A DNA stretch of 53,714 nucleotides from an uncultured Lachnospiraceae bacterium (GCA_945868305.1 CAMBKU010000009.1:1-53714); one strand, 5' to 3'; positions 1 through 9,262 are shown, counted from the stretch's first letter. Made by a program: numbers and translations. Notes: generated from the letters alone by a model not told the origin.

Positions 1-600
1 AAACATGCCGAATTGGGCGTATCACCTATTTCTTCAGTCGCTAATGTAATGAGTTGTAAGTATAGTTCGCTCTCTTTGGGAACCTGGCTTATTATTTGGA
101 ATTGCATTTTGATAGTAGGACAAATATTAATACTTCGAAAAAAATTTCAACTAATACAGTTATTACAGGTTCCACTTTCATTTTTATTTGGATGGTTTAC
201 AGATTTTGGAATGTGGATAGTATCTTCTATTCCAGTAAATTCATATCCTATACGTCTTATCATGGTAGTTGTCGGAATTGTTATTCTTGGCTTTGGAATT
301 TCACTTTCTGTTATTGCCAATGTGATTATGAATTCGGGGAAAGCTCTTGTGAAAGCTGTTTCTGATACGACGAATAAAGAATTTGGAGATGTAAAAATTT
401 TCTTTGATATTCTATGTGTTGTCATGGCTCTCATTTTATCGCTTATATTTTTTGATTTTACTATCGTAGGTACAAGAGAGGGAACCATAATTTCAGCATT
501 GTTTACAGGAGTTATTGTAAAGTTTTTTGGTAGAAAAATAAAAAAGCCGTTGGATGGTATTTTATGCGATAAATCATCTATAGGTGAAAATGTATGGTAA
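1..600 (+). CDS. YczE/DUF6198-type integral membrane protein, 5' end missing
   Basis: The reading frame is open from the first base of the window, so the true start lies upstream and about 199 residues are visible. A TTG at 13 could start translation but would cut into a conserved stretch (GVSPISSVANVMS), so I treat the gene as partial. The protein is very hydrophobic, with about five membrane segments. The glycine/proline-rich opening, the 'GTW..WN' segment and the 'LLQVP.SFLFGWFTDFGMW' region match my recollection of the YczE-like membrane family (COG2364 / DUF6198). The molecular function of that family is not established. The next gene has its own promoter, so this is probably the last gene of an upstream unit. 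Confidence 0.7.
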   Translation, partial: KHAELGVSPISSVANVMSCKYSSLSLGTWLIIWNCILIVGQILILRKKFQLIQLLQVPLSFLFGWFTDFGMWIVSSIPVNSYPIRLIMVVVGIVILGFGISLSVIANVIMNSGKALVKAVSDTTNKEFGDVKIFFDILCVVMALILSLIFFDFTIVGTREGTIISALFTGVIVKFFGRKIKKPLDGILCDKSSIGENVW

Positions 601-640
601 GTTTGATGAGAAGGGAGCGGAAGTGGCAAGAAAGGCAGTG

Positions 641-669
641 TTGTGAAATTACACGGGGTATTATATAAT
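641..669 (+). promoter_or_regulatory. Sigma-A-type promoter for the GNAT gene at 701
   Basis: A TTGTGA box (641-646) and a perfect TATAAT box (664-669) are separated by 17 bp. They lie just upstream of a GGAG ribosome site and the ATG at 701. Confidence 0.55.
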
Positions 670-700
670 GAATAATATAAGTTAGGAGTAAAGGCAAATT

Positions 701-1246
701 ATGAAGTATAGTCAAAAGATTGTTTTAAAAAATGGGAAAGAAGCTTATCTAAGAAATGGTGTCGCATCTGATGGAAACGCGGTGTTTGAAAATTTTAATT
801 TAACACATGCGGAAACAGACTATTTGCTTTCATATCCCGATGAAAATAGTTTTAATTCAGAACAAGAAGGACAGTTTTTAGAACAGAAAACAGAAAGTAC
901 AAATGAAATTGAGATAATTGCTTTTGTTGATGATAAAGTTGTTGGAACTGCTGGAATTGAGGCTGTCGGAACGAAATATAAGGTAAAGCATCGAGCTGAA
1001 TTTGGCATAAGTGTGTCAAGAGAATATTGGGGGCTTGGAATAGGTCGAGCTTTGATGGAAGCGTGCATAAAATGTGCCAAAGAAGCAGGTTATGTTCAAC
1101 TAGAACTTAATGCGGTGGCAGAAAATACAAGAGCGATTTCTTTATATAAAAAAGAGGGATTTGTAGAATATGGTCGAAATCCTAAGGGGTTCAATTCTCG
1201 GACAAGTGGATTTCAAGAAGTTGTATATATGTTGTTAGAGCTATAG
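701..1246 (+). CDS. GNAT family N-acetyltransferase
   Basis: This 181-residue protein has the GNAT fold. A substrate-variable N-terminal half is followed by the beta4 strand 'AEFGISVSREYWG' and the acetyl-CoA pyrophosphate loop GLGIGRAL at about 111-118. Near the C-terminus are the 'LELNAVAENTRAISLYKKEGF' helix and strand. The spacing and the 'N.RAI.LY.K.GF' signature are typical of ribosomal-protein or small-molecule acetyltransferases. The substrate cannot be read from the sequence. The ATG is preceded by a ribosome site (TTAGGAG) and a clear promoter. It is the first of several GNAT genes in this window. Confidence 0.85.
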   Translation: MKYSQKIVLKNGKEAYLRNGVASDGNAVFENFNLTHAETDYLLSYPDENSFNSEQEGQFLEQKTESTNEIEIIAFVDDKVVGTAGIEAVGTKYKVKHRAEFGISVSREYWGLGIGRALMEACIKCAKEAGYVQLELNAVAENTRAISLYKKEGFVEYGRNPKGFNSRTSGFQEVVYMLLEL

Positions 1247-1277
1247 GCAGACAAATTCTTATTTGTGGAGGTGGGGC

Positions 1278-1898
1278 ATGAACGTTGAAGAAATAATGAA
1301 TTCTGGGAAAATATATAAGGTAGGAGAATTGACAGAGGCACAAGGACATTATTACGAGTATTTACAACAAATGGAAGAATATAATGCTGCTGGTTATACA
1401 CAAGAAGGCTTAGAAAAGAAGGAGAAGATATTGCATGAGCTTTTTGCTGAAGTAGGCGAAAATGCATATATTCAAGCTCCTTATCATGCTATGTGGGGAG
1501 GTAGACATGTTCATTTGGGCAAAAATGTGTATATCAATTATAATAGTATGTTGGTTGATGATGCACATATTTATATTGGAGATGGAACTATGATTGCCCC
1601 CAATGTAACTATTGTTGCAGCTTCACATCCGATTTCTCCCAAGTTAAGGGCTGAAGGCTACGGTTGCAATGAACCAGTTTATATTGGAAAAAATGTATGG
1701 ATTGCTTCGAATGTAACAATTCTATCAGGAGTACATATTGGAGATAATTCTGTGATTGGCGCGGGGGCGGTAGTAACAAAAGATATTCCTGCTAATGTAC
1801 TTGCGGTTGGTAATCCTGCAAAAGTTATACGAGAAATTGGACCGGATGATGATGTGTATTATAATCATGGAAAGCTGATTTCGGAGAATTTGATTTAA
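1278..1898 (+). CDS. Maltose/galactoside O-acetyltransferase-like hexapeptide transferase
   Basis: The product has 206 residues. I chose the ATG at 1278 because GGAGGTGGGG sits directly upstream; the TTG at 1263 would place that ribosome site inside the gene. A short helical N-terminal region (about 1-55, Mac/Maa type) is followed by left-handed beta-helix hexapeptide repeats from about 60 to 185 ('IGDGTMIAPNVTI', 'IGKNVWIASNVTILSG', 'IGDNSVIGAGAVVTKDI'). The presumed catalytic histidine is H117 in 'AASHPI'. Family members move acetyl groups from acetyl-CoA to sugars such as maltose, glucose or galactosides, probably for detoxification. It follows the GNAT gene by 31 bp and may be cotranscribed. 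The sugar specificity is unknown. Confidence 0.88.
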   Translation: MNVEEIMNSGKIYKVGELTEAQGHYYEYLQQMEEYNAAGYTQEGLEKKEKILHELFAEVGENAYIQAPYHAMWGGRHVHLGKNVYINYNSMLVDDAHIYIGDGTMIAPNVTIVAASHPISPKLRAEGYGCNEPVYIGKNVWIASNVTILSGVHIGDNSVIGAGAVVTKDIPANVLAVGNPAKVIREIGPDDDVYYNHGKLISENLI

Positions 1899-2002
1899 GC
1901 AAAGCCTAAAGTTTATGATAAAAATATGGAATAAAAGGAAACGGTTGCATAAAGACTATAAATACAGTTATGAAATGGTATTTGGAATAAGGAGAATAAG
2001 TA

Positions 2003-2518
2003 GTGGTTAACATTGAGTTGCTTACAGAAAAAAATTTTAATGAAGAATCATTAGACTTATATGTGAGAAGGCAGGAGGTAAATAAGGTTTATCGGAAGCA
2101 GAATGGCAAGTATGTTCTTATGGAACAGCCATATATTGAAGATTGGAATCTTGAGAGAAAACGCCAAATTGCCAGAAATATCAGTAGTCAAAAATATATA
2201 ACATATATTGCTCTGAGGGATAAAAAAATTGTTGGTTTTATCGGATTACTTAAACAACTTGTTGGGGAACGCATGATACTTGATATGATGCATGTATCTG
2301 CCGAATGTAGAGGATGTGGACTTGGACGGGAATTGTTTGAATTAGGGAAAGTAGAAGCAGCAAAAGCCGGAGCAAAAGAACTGTACATTTCAGCATGTTC
2401 GTCTGAAGAGACTATAGCTTTTTACAGAGCAATGGGTGCAGAAATAACCGATACACCCATTAAAGAAATGGCAGAGGAGGAACCTTTTGATTTGCAGATG
2501 ACATGTATTGTTAATTAA
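2003..2518 (+). CDS. GNAT family N-acetyltransferase
   Basis: This 171-residue protein starts at GTG 2003, chosen because AAGGAG lies 8 bases upstream. Its acetyl-CoA motif is 'CRGCGLGRELF' at about 104-114, preceded by the strand 'ILDMMHVSAE' and followed by 'ELYISACSSEETIAFYRAMGAE', the usual GNAT C-terminal lobe. The N-terminal third, with 'YVRRQEV..VYR' and 'YIEDWNLERKRQIA', recalls acetyltransferases I have seen annotated only as GNAT in Clostridia. The substrate is unknown. It stands 104 bp downstream of the hexapeptide transferase with no terminator visible between them. Confidence 0.82.
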   Translation: MVNIELLTEKNFNEESLDLYVRRQEVNKVYRKQNGKYVLMEQPYIEDWNLERKRQIARNISSQKYITYIALRDKKIVGFIGLLKQLVGERMILDMMHVSAECRGCGLGRELFELGKVEAAKAGAKELYISACSSEETIAFYRAMGAEITDTPIKEMAEEEPFDLQMTCIVN

Positions 2519-2597
2519 AATAGAAAATTAGTTGCAATACCAGAAAATTTTATTGGAGTGCTTATACATAAATTGCGAGCAGTAAGAGGAAACAGAG

Positions 2598-3107
2598 ATG
2601 AATCTTGAGATTGTAAAAGTTGAGGAAGAACAAAGAGAAATTTTGGCACATTTAATTGAATTGTATGAATATGATTTTTCCGAATATGAAAATAGTGACG
2701 TTAATTCATATGGCTTATATGGATATTCCTATTTAGATTATTATTGGACAGAAGAGAACCGATATGCATATTTTATAAAAGTGAATGGAAAGTTGGCGGG
2801 ATTTGCTATGGTTTGTGGCTTTTGCTATGTTTCCCAGGATACAGATACTTTATTTATGTCAGAGTTTTTTGTTATGAAGAAGTACCGTAAGCAGGGAATC
2901 GGAAAGCAAGCTGCTATAGAAGTGTTGAAAATGCATCCAGGTAAATGGGAACTAACGGTTCACCCAAACAATCCCGTTTCACATAAGTTTTGGAACAGTG
3001 TGATAACACAAGTGAGTGATGACAATGTTCGAGTAGTAGAAGATGTGGAACATGTATATGATGATGCTTTGGCAACTGCATATTTATTTCATGTGCTGCA
3101 AGACTAA
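2598..3107 (+). CDS. GNAT family N-acetyltransferase
   Basis: This 169-residue protein starts at ATG 2598 behind AGAGG. It contains the strand 'MSEFFVMKKYRKQG' with the acetyl-CoA loop 'RKQGIGKQAA' at about 97-106, then 'WELTVHPNNPVSHKFWNSVI', which is the GNAT beta5-alpha4 region. The N-terminal 'YEYDFSEYENSDVNSYGLYGYSYLDYYW' is tyrosine-rich and typical of a family of predicted acetyltransferases that act on unknown small molecules. It is the third acetyltransferase-type gene in a row on this strand (fourth with the hexapeptide enzyme) and lies only 14 bp before the RelA-like gene. Confidence 0.8.
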   Translation: MNLEIVKVEEEQREILAHLIELYEYDFSEYENSDVNSYGLYGYSYLDYYWTEENRYAYFIKVNGKLAGFAMVCGFCYVSQDTDTLFMSEFFVMKKYRKQGIGKQAAIEVLKMHPGKWELTVHPNNPVSHKFWNSVITQVSDDNVRVVEDVEHVYDDALATAYLFHVLQD

Positions 3108-3121
3108 GAATAGGTGGGAAA

Positions 3122-4111
3122 ATGGTTACATTAAATGATTATCTATATTCCGGAGATACCGTGCTTCGGATTTTACAAAAGTATATGAAAGATCTTAAGG
3201 AAGATGCAAAGCGAAATCATAATGAAGTCGATATCGTTCACTGCAATTTCCTTTTGCAGATTGAGGAACTTCTCGAACATAATGATTTCCTTACTTCGCA
3301 GTCGCAAAAAATCAGAGAATTTTATAAATATATGGTAGCAGAGTATCCATATCTTTCTTTTACGTTTAAGGGAAGAATTAAGTCTCTGATTCGTGCAGAG
3401 GAAAAATTTAATGGATATATCGTGGAATATATTTATGATTATTATACAAAAAAAGGGGAATATCCGTCCGTGTCGGAGCTAAAGAACCGGCTGAATTGTT
3501 TTCGGGATCTGATTGCATACAGAATTGTAATTTCCGTGCCTCGATGCCATTTGGGAAGTCCGGAAGACAGGGAGACAGAAGAAATCAGACATATATACAG
3601 GATTGCCAATGTGTTGCCGGAGTTTTTGGAGGAACGTGGTTTTACGGCAGAGCCAACGGGAGGAATAAAGGAAAGTACATCTCATCTTCTTGACGATTCC
3701 GTACGACCATATTACAGGGATTATATTGCGAGAGCAAATCCGAATGGGTATCGCTCTTTGCATATCACTTTTTATGATAATAGTGCAAGATGCTATATGG
3801 AGATGCAGCTTCGGACAAAAGAGATGGATGACATTGCGGAGATTGGATCTGCAAATCATCTCGGTTATGAGAAGAAACAGGAATATGAGCGGGCAAGAAG
3901 GGATGCAATACCTAAGGGAGAATGTATCTATTTTGATGAAGCTTATGAGCGTGGAATGAAACTTCAGCAGTTAGAACTTTCGAAGCTGGATGTGAATATG
4001 TTCGCAGCAGTGGATAACAGTTTAATCAACGACGGATGTGGTCTTTACAGAGGAAGACAGATTCTTCCGTATGAGCATTTGTCGCGTTTTCAGAATGATC
4101 TGATTGATTAA
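3122..4111 (+). CDS. RelA/SpoT-domain (p)ppGpp synthetase-like protein
   Basis: The 329-residue product carries a RelA/SpoT nucleotidyltransferase domain. Key blocks are RIKS (85-88), RDLIAYR (128-134, holding the metal-binding Asp of the synthetase site), NGYRSLH (208-214) and EMQLRTKEMDD (227-237, with the catalytic-type Glu). There is no HD hydrolase domain and no TGS/ACT region, so it resembles a small alarmone synthetase-type protein with extra N- and C-terminal helices. These enzymes transfer pyrophosphate from ATP to GDP or GTP in starvation signalling. Activity on other nucleotides is possible, because RelA/SpoT folds are also reused in toxins. It follows a GNAT gene by 14 bp, suggesting cotranscription, and faces the convergent merR gene. 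Confidence 0.82.
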   Translation: MVTLNDYLYSGDTVLRILQKYMKDLKEDAKRNHNEVDIVHCNFLLQIEELLEHNDFLTSQSQKIREFYKYMVAEYPYLSFTFKGRIKSLIRAEEKFNGYIVEYIYDYYTKKGEYPSVSELKNRLNCFRDLIAYRIVISVPRCHLGSPEDRETEEIRHIYRIANVLPEFLEERGFTAEPTGGIKESTSHLLDDSVRPYYRDYIARANPNGYRSLHITFYDNSARCYMEMQLRTKEMDDIAEIGSANHLGYEKKQEYERARRDAIPKGECIYFDEAYERGMKLQQLELSKLDVNMFAAVDNSLINDGCGLYRGRQILPYEHLSRFQNDLID

Positions 4112-4171
4112 AGAATAGGATGAGTTTAGATAGACAGCATAGAAAAAATGAGTAAAGTCTCCTCTGAAATG

Positions 4172-4570
4172 TCAATTATCTGTATGGATTAGATTGCTGT
4201 AATATTTGGTCTTTCCGGCTAAGACATCATCGTAGAAGCCCTGTTTCCAGTCGATATAATTGATAGAGTCCTGTACTTGCTTTAGCTGTTCTACTAGAGC
4301 ATTCCGCTTGGAATCCAGAATGATTTTACGCTCAGGAATGGTGGATTCTCCTGCAAGGCAAAGTTCGATATATTCTTTCATTTCAGAAAGACTCATGCCG
4401 CATTTTTTTAGACAATTCAGGCTCTGTATCCAGGCAATATCGCGGTCATCAAAAATACGGTGGTTGTTTTTGTCACGTTTTACATTTGGAACAAGTCCTT
4501 TATTGCAGTAAAATTTTAGTGTTTCGTATGATAACTGTGTTTTCTCACAGGTCTGTTTCATCGTATACAT
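4172..4570 (-). CDS. MerR family transcriptional regulator
   Basis: I start the gene at the ATG whose complement lies at 4568-4570, because GGGAGG sits 6 bases upstream. The longer frame to 4627 would run through the operator. The 132-residue product has an N-terminal winged helix-turn-helix ('TQLSYETLKFYCNKGLVPN', then 'RIFDDRDIAWIQSLNCLKKCGMSLSEMKEYI') and a C-terminal dimerisation coiled coil. The 'FY...GL.P....N..R.F...D' pattern is diagnostic of MerR. It has no metal-binding cysteine loop at the C-terminus, so it fits the YfmP/AdhR-like group that senses organic or electrophile stress. It is divergent from the aldo/keto reductase and presumably controls it through the dyad at 4601-4619. 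Confidence 0.88.
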   Translation of the reverse strand: MYTMKQTCEKTQLSYETLKFYCNKGLVPNVKRDKNNHRIFDDRDIAWIQSLNCLKKCGMSLSEMKEYIELCLAGESTIPERKIILDSKRNALVEQLKQVQDSINYIDWKQGFYDDVLAGKTKYYSNLIHTDN

Positions 4571-4597
4571 TGTATTCCTCCCAAAATGAAATAATAC

Positions 4598-4628
4598 TTG
4601 ACCGGTAGTTACTACCGGTTGATACAAT
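4598..4628 (+). promoter_or_regulatory. MerR-type promoter with perfect 19-bp operator dyad
   Basis: TTGACC (4598-4603) and TACAAT (4623-4628) are separated by 19 bp, the overlong spacer typical of MerR-activated promoters. The spacer region holds the perfect 9-1-9 palindrome ACCGGTAGTTACTACCGGT at 4601-4619. The promoter reads into the aldo/keto reductase gene at 4671. Confidence 0.85.
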
Positions 4629-4670
4629 TAGAGTAGCATAAATAAAGTATATTTTCAAGGAGGTTACAAC

Positions 4671-5558
4671 ATGGATTATATTGTGTTGAGTAATGGGGTT
4701 AAGATGCCTCAGCTCGGATATGGAGTGTATCAGGTCACAAAGGAAGAATGTGAAAAATGTGTTTTAGATGCTTTAAAAGTTGGATATCGATTGATTGATA
4801 CGGCACAATCCTATTTTAATGAGGAAGAAGTGGGGAGTGCAATTAAAAAAAGTGGAATTCCAAGAGAAGAAATTTTTCTTACTACCAAAGTATGGATTGA
4901 AAATTACGGATATGAAGCGTGTAAGATGTCCATTGAAGAGTCCATGAGAAAACTTCAGACAGATTATTTGGATTTGCTGCTTCTTCATCAGCCGTTTTCT
5001 GATTATTACGGTGCATGGAGAGCACTGGAAGAATACTATGAAGCCGGGAAAATAAGAGCAATCGGCATTTCTAATTTTTATCCGGATAGAATGGTTGATA
5101 TTGCTACTTTTGCACGGATAAAACCTTTGATTAATCAGGTAGAAATTCATCCATATCATCAACAGCAGGAATCTAAGAAGTGGCATGACAAATATGAAAT
5201 TCAAATGGAAGCATGGGCTCCATTTGGAGAGGGAAGAAGTAATATGTTTGAAGACCCGGTTCTTTCTGAAATCGGCAGAAAGTATGGGAAAACAGTTGCA
5301 CAGGTTATTCTCAGATGGCATTTGCAGAGAGGTATCGTAATTATTCCAAAGTCTGTACATTATGACAGAATGGTGGAAAATTTCAGTGTATTCGATTTCA
5401 AATTATCAGATGAAGATATGGAGAACATCACTAAGTTGGATAGAAGTCAGAGTGCATTTTTCTCACATTATGATCCCAATATGGTAGAATGGTTTGGAAA
5501 AATGGTAGAGGAGAGAAAAAAGCAGCACGATTGCACCATAGAAAAGAAAAACTGGTAA
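4671..5558 (+). CDS. Aldo/keto reductase
   Basis: This 295-residue protein is a full-length NADPH-dependent aldo/keto reductase of the bacterial AKR5-like group. The catalytic tetrad is visible as D43 and Y48 ('IDTAQSYFNEEEVG'), K73 ('TTKVW') and H106 ('LLLHQP'). The family signature 'GKIRAIGISNFYPDRM' and the cofactor region 'IIPKSVHYDRMVEN' are also present. It should reduce aldehydes or ketones in the cytoplasm. An AAGGAGG ribosome site precedes the ATG. Its MerR-type promoter suggests induction by electrophiles such as reactive aldehydes; this is an inference from the promoter and family context. A hairpin terminator follows. Confidence 0.93.
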   Translation: MDYIVLSNGVKMPQLGYGVYQVTKEECEKCVLDALKVGYRLIDTAQSYFNEEEVGSAIKKSGIPREEIFLTTKVWIENYGYEACKMSIEESMRKLQTDYLDLLLLHQPFSDYYGAWRALEEYYEAGKIRAIGISNFYPDRMVDIATFARIKPLINQVEIHPYHQQQESKKWHDKYEIQMEAWAPFGEGRSNMFEDPVLSEIGRKYGKTVAQVILRWHLQRGIVIIPKSVHYDRMVENFSVFDFKLSDEDMENITKLDRSQSAFFSHYDPNMVEWFGKMVEERKKQHDCTIEKKNW

Positions 5559-5567
5559 AATTATAAA

Positions 5568-5602
5568 AGCCTTCCCATACCGGACAGGGTATAGGGAAGG
5601 CT
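5568..5602. terminator. Bidirectional rho-independent terminator
   Basis: AGCCTTCCC and GGGAAGGCT frame a nearly complete inverted repeat between the convergent aldo/keto reductase and chemoreceptor genes. The side facing the minus strand reads into a T-rich stretch after the stem. Confidence 0.75.
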
Positions 5603-5615
5603 CTTTGATGTTCAA

Positions 5616-7550
5616 TTATGAGATTTTAAAATCCCGGATCATTTCTTTCAAATTCATGGCCTGCTCAGACAGTACAGCAGTGGATGCAGCAGTTTCTTCT
5701 GCGGTTGCAGTGTTTGTCTGCACTACATCGGAAATGTTGTTCACTTCGTTTTGAATCCGTTTTGATTTGCATGCCTGTTCCATCGTATCGTTTGCAATGT
5801 TCTGAAAAGCAGTAGAAATTTCAGAGGAGTCGGTGACGATACCGGACAGACTTTCAAAAGTAGCATCTGCACAATCTTTTGCATTTGCAATGGAATCCAC
5901 GCAGTCATTAATTAAATCAGATGTTTTCTGCGATGCTTCCCCACATTTTACAGCAAGACTGCGAACTTCTTCTGCTACCACAGCAAAGCCCTTTCCCATC
6001 TCGCCTGCTCTGGCTGCTTCTACAGAGGCATTAAGAGACAGGATATTAGTCTGAAAAGCGATGGAATCAATGGTACTTACGATTTTCTGGATATCAGCTG
6101 ACATAGTTTCGATATTGTTTACTGCTGTCATCAGATTTTCCATTTGGCCATTGGCAGTATGAATATTCTGGTCTAATGTAGCTAATTTCTGATTAATAAG
6201 TTCTTCATGCTTGGAGTTGTTGTCAATTTTTGAAACAACATCGGAAAAATCATCCGCAAGAGTTTGAATGGAATTGGCCTGAGATACTGCGCCCTGGGAT
6301 AGGGAAGAAGTAGCCTGGGCAAGTTCGTGAGAACCGTTTTCTACATTGTATACAGAATTCTGTACTTCCACAATTAAGTTATTCAGCATATGCTTAATCG
6401 AATTGATGGACACAGAAAGGTTATTAAATTCGCCCGGATAATTGTTGTTCATATCGCTTATGGACAAATCGTAATTAGCTATGCTGTCCATAATACGGTT
6501 GGTTTGTCCGATAATATCAGAAAGTGTATGCAGAAGATAAGCTGTGGTATTCTGCAAAACAGCTACTTCGTCTTTTCCGGTTGCATTCGGTATTTGTACA
6601 GAAAAATCTCCCTGGGCCACAGATAATAAAGCTTTCTTTACCCGGACAATTGGCTTTGAGATAGAGGAAGCAAGGGAGGTAGAAAAAAGAATGGCAATTA
6701 TAATGGCAATGCAGTCCAGTAAAAGGGTAATTCTGTTTACCTGGGTGGAATACTGGGTAAAATCAGTTTCTGGTGCAGCAATGACCATAGTCCAGTCGTT
6801 GGTATGGTCAATAGGCCCAAATCCGCATAAGATGGTCTGACCATTATAAACATATGTTCCGTCACCAGACTTATTTTCTTTGATTTCGTTCGCAAATGTA
6901 GCCATAGAACCTGATTGTTCTGTCAGGTTATAATTTAAAATCAGAGTATTGTCGGGATGTACAATGATGTTTCCGTTCTTATCTACAAGGTAAGCATAGC
7001 TATTATCACTGATAGATATATTTTGAATTACATCCAACATGAAATCAATATCCAGACGGAAATATACCACACCCTTAATCTGTTTGGCAGTATTGTAGAT
7101 AGGAGCAGCAATACTGATTCCATAAGTGTTGGTGTATTTGCTTAGGGTAACATCTGATACATTAGCAACTCCCTCTAATGCGTTAATGACGTAATCCCGG
7201 TCACTAAAGTCAGTACCATCAATCAGGCTGACTCCATCAGCATCTAATAGATTGGCGCTGGTAAAGCCGTAGGTTTCTACATAATTATCTAAAAAAGCAG
7301 ACTTTTCTTTTATGGAAACGTTATCATCAGATAAGATTTCGTTTGTGCCTACCATGGAAACCATATTCAGATAATCTTCTAATTGTTGGGAAATATGGTC
7401 GGATGCCAGCGATGCAGAAGTCGCAATGCTGTTGTCCGTGAGAGTGTTGATGGCTGCCGTGTTCAGATTTTTGGACACCATTCCAATGATAACTAGCAAA
7501 ACAGCCATAGTGATACTGAAGGAAAGTTGAATCTTTGTTCGTAGTTTCAT
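5616..7550 (-). CDS. Methyl-accepting chemotaxis protein with dCache sensor
   Basis: The start is set at the ATG complementary to 7548-7550 ([10 protein letters not shown]), with a G-rich ribosome site upstream. The longer frame would add 83 residues lacking a domain and would run into the divergent gene. The 644-residue protein has TM1 (about 8-27), an extracellular double-Cache domain (about 35-270, with '[15 protein letters not shown]' and '[16 protein letters not shown]'), TM2 (about 273-297), a HAMP domain (about 298-350) and a cytoplasmic signalling domain. The hairpin tip is '[20 protein letters not shown]'. dCache receptors of this type often bind amino acids or other small molecules; the ligand is unknown. 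It signals to CheA/CheW, which are not in this window. Confidence 0.93.
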   Translation of the reverse strand: MKLRTKIQLSFSITMAVLLVIIGMVSKNLNTAAINTLTDNSIATSASLASDHISQQLEDYLNMVSMVGTNEILSDDNVSIKEKSAFLDNYVETYGFTSANLLDADGVSLIDGTDFSDRDYVINALEGVANVSDVTLSKYTNTYGISIAAPIYNTAKQIKGVVYFRLDIDFMLDVIQNISISDNSYAYLVDKNGNIIVHPDNTLILNYNLTEQSGSMATFANEIKENKSGDGTYVYNGQTILCGFGPIDHTNDWTMVIAAPETDFTQYSTQVNRITLLLDCIAIIIAILFSTSLASSISKPIVRVKKALLSVAQGDFSVQIPNATGKDEVAVLQNTTAYLLHTLSDIIGQTNRIMDSIANYDLSISDMNNNYPGEFNNLSVSINSIKHMLNNLIVEVQNSVYNVENGSHELAQATSSLSQGAVSQANSIQTLADDFSDVVSKIDNNSKHEELINQKLATLDQNIHTANGQMENLMTAVNNIETMSADIQKIVSTIDSIAFQTNILSLNASVEAARAGEMGKGFAVVAEEVRSLAVKCGEASQKTSDLINDCVDSIANAKDCADATFESLSGIVTDSSEISTAFQNIANDTMEQACKSKRIQNEVNNISDVVQTNTATAEETAASTAVLSEQAMNLKEMIRDFKIS

Positions 7551-7780
7551 AATTATAACCCCCATTTTGAAATGTAAGTCTGTTTCTGTTACTATGTGAA
7601 ATATCTTGTCGAATATAATTATACCATATAAGGTGGCAAAATCATACATTTTTGTTTCCTGTAACAGGTTCAGTTTTATAAAAAATTTGTAGAATAAGGT
7701 GTAATGATAGATTATAATAATTTCTGTAGGCTTTGAATGAAATGAAGCAGAGGAAACGAAAGATACAAAGGAGATAAGTG

Positions 7781-8692
7781 ATGGATAGAGATGCTGCAAA
7801 ACAGTTTATTATGCGAAATGCACGACCTATTGATTTAGCTGTTTATAAATATTTTTTTGAAAACGAATCAAATAAAGCAGTAATAAATGAATTGGCAAAA
7901 TATCAAAATGAGGATGGCGGTTTCGGGCACGGTCTTGAGCCAGATTTCTGGAATCCAAATTCCAGCCCAATTGCAACAAATGATGCAATTATTACGCTTT
8001 TTCGGGTTGACGCTCTTCAACAGAATTCAGAGATGGTAAATAGTATAGTACGATATTTGGAATCGCATGACTCTTTCGATGAGGATAAAAAATGTTGGTT
8101 GTTTGCAGTTGATAGTAATAAAGATTATCCGCATGCAATATGGTGGGAAAAGAATGATGATGGGATTCATGGATTTAATCCTACCATATCGTTAGCTGCA
8201 TTTATAATTTGCTATGGAAAGCGGACATTATTATATGAAGATATTTTGAAAGCAGGACTAAAATATCTCGAAGATAATGATGAGGTAAGTGGTGATGCTT
8301 TGAAATGTTATTTGTTATCCTATGAGTTGTTAAAAGATAATAATGTTGTCGATATTATTGATTTAGAACATTTGAAGAATCTGATTTGTGAGAGAATCAC
8401 TGATGCCATTTGTAAAGATATTGAAAAATATGGTGTTGAATATGTGCCTGTGCCATCTGATTTTTTCTCTGGTATGTACCTGGAATTCATCACATCTGAG
8501 ATTAAACAACTAATTGATGCGGAAAAAGGTGTTTTGGGAAGACTGCAAAAGGAAGATGGTGGATTTGATATTTCCTGGGAGTGGTATACCCAGTATCCAG
8601 AGTTTGAACAGGCAAGAAAATGGTGGAGACCGCGTCTTACGATTGATAAATTATTATTTGATGGAGTTCATGAAGATGTCCTGAAATTATAG
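7781..8692 (+). CDS. Prenyltransferase/squalene-oxidase-repeat-like (alpha/alpha-barrel) protein of unknown function
   Basis: The product has 303 residues. ATG 7781 is preferred to GTG 7778 because AAAGGAG lies 7 bases upstream of it. The repeated '[14 protein letters not shown]' (about 43-56) and '[13 protein letters not shown]' near the C-terminus are QxEDGGF motifs of the kind found in alpha/alpha-toroid proteins (squalene cyclase and prenyltransferase repeats). The repeats are sparse and no DxDD cyclase motif is present, so I do not call it a terpene cyclase. It may be a scaffold or carbohydrate-active alpha/alpha barrel. The protein appears cytoplasmic, without a signal peptide. It is followed after 30 bp by a GNAT gene. 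Confidence 0.6.
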   Translation: MDRDAAKQFIMRNARPIDLAVYKYFFENESNKAVINELAKYQNEDGGFGHGLEPDFWNPNSSPIATNDAIITLFRVDALQQNSEMVNSIVRYLESHDSFDEDKKCWLFAVDSNKDYPHAIWWEKNDDGIHGFNPTISLAAFIICYGKRTLLYEDILKAGLKYLEDNDEVSGDALKCYLLSYELLKDNNVVDIIDLEHLKNLICERITDAICKDIEKYGVEYVPVPSDFFSGMYLEFITSEIKQLIDAEKGVLGRLQKEDGGFDISWEWYTQYPEFEQARKWWRPRLTIDKLLFDGVHEDVLKL

Positions 8693-8722
8693 TTTTTAAC
8701 GACAGAAAGGTAAGTGGCTAAT

Positions 8723-9250
8723 ATGAATAAAATTGAGACTGACAGATTGATATTAAGAAACTTTAATGAGAATGACTACGATGATGTGTATGAGTTTTTG
8801 GCACAAAGAAAAGAGGAGGTATTTGAGGGATATCCTGATATTACTTATGAAAATGGACGGGAACATTTGAAATATCGGATTGATAATGATGAATTTGTGG
8901 CGATTCAGATAAAGGAGACAGGAAAGATTATAGGAAATGTATACTTTGGTAATCGTGACTTTGAGGCCAGGGAATTGGGATATATTGTAAACAAAAATTA
9001 TCAAAGGAAAGGGTATGCAACTGAGGCAATAATGGAAGTGTTAAGAATAGGATTTAAAGATGGGGTCCATCGTGTATTTGCAGAATGTGATCCCAGAAAT
9101 GAATGTTCCTGGAAACTTCTTGAAAGCCTGGGTTTTGTGAGAGAAGCATTCTTTAAGCAGAACGTTTATTTTAGAAAGGATGAGAATGGAAATCCGATTT
9201 GGCAAGATACTTATGTATATTGCCTGTTAAATGATATACATAAATTATGA
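8723..9250 (+). CDS. RimJ/RimL-type GNAT acetyltransferase
   Basis: I take the ATG at 8723 (MNKIETDRLILRNF), which gives the standard RimJ/RimL beginning. A GTG at 8714, closer to the AAAGG box, is the alternative. The 175-residue protein shows 'RELGYIVNKNYQRKGYATEAI' with the acetyl-CoA loop QRKGYA and 'HRVFAECDPRNECSWKLLESLGFVREA', the classic RimJ/RimL C-terminal signature. Relatives acetylate N-termini of ribosomal proteins or inactivate small molecules. The final part, 'F.QNVYFRKDENGNPIWQDTYVYCLL', is also typical. The substrate is not predictable. Confidence 0.88.
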   Translation: MNKIETDRLILRNFNENDYDDVYEFLAQRKEEVFEGYPDITYENGREHLKYRIDNDEFVAIQIKETGKIIGNVYFGNRDFEARELGYIVNKNYQRKGYATEAIMEVLRIGFKDGVHRVFAECDPRNECSWKLLESLGFVREAFFKQNVYFRKDENGNPIWQDTYVYCLLNDIHKL

Positions 9251-9262
9251 GGTGAAAGAATC

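Noticed and set aside
4571-4627. N-terminal extension of the MerR regulator
   Set aside because: The extra codons pass through the operator and promoter. The ribosome site fits the ATG at 4570.
7551-7799. Upstream extension of the minus-strand chemoreceptor
   Set aside because: The extra 83 residues have no domain and overlap the divergent gene start. A ribosome site and a membrane-helix start are found at 7550.
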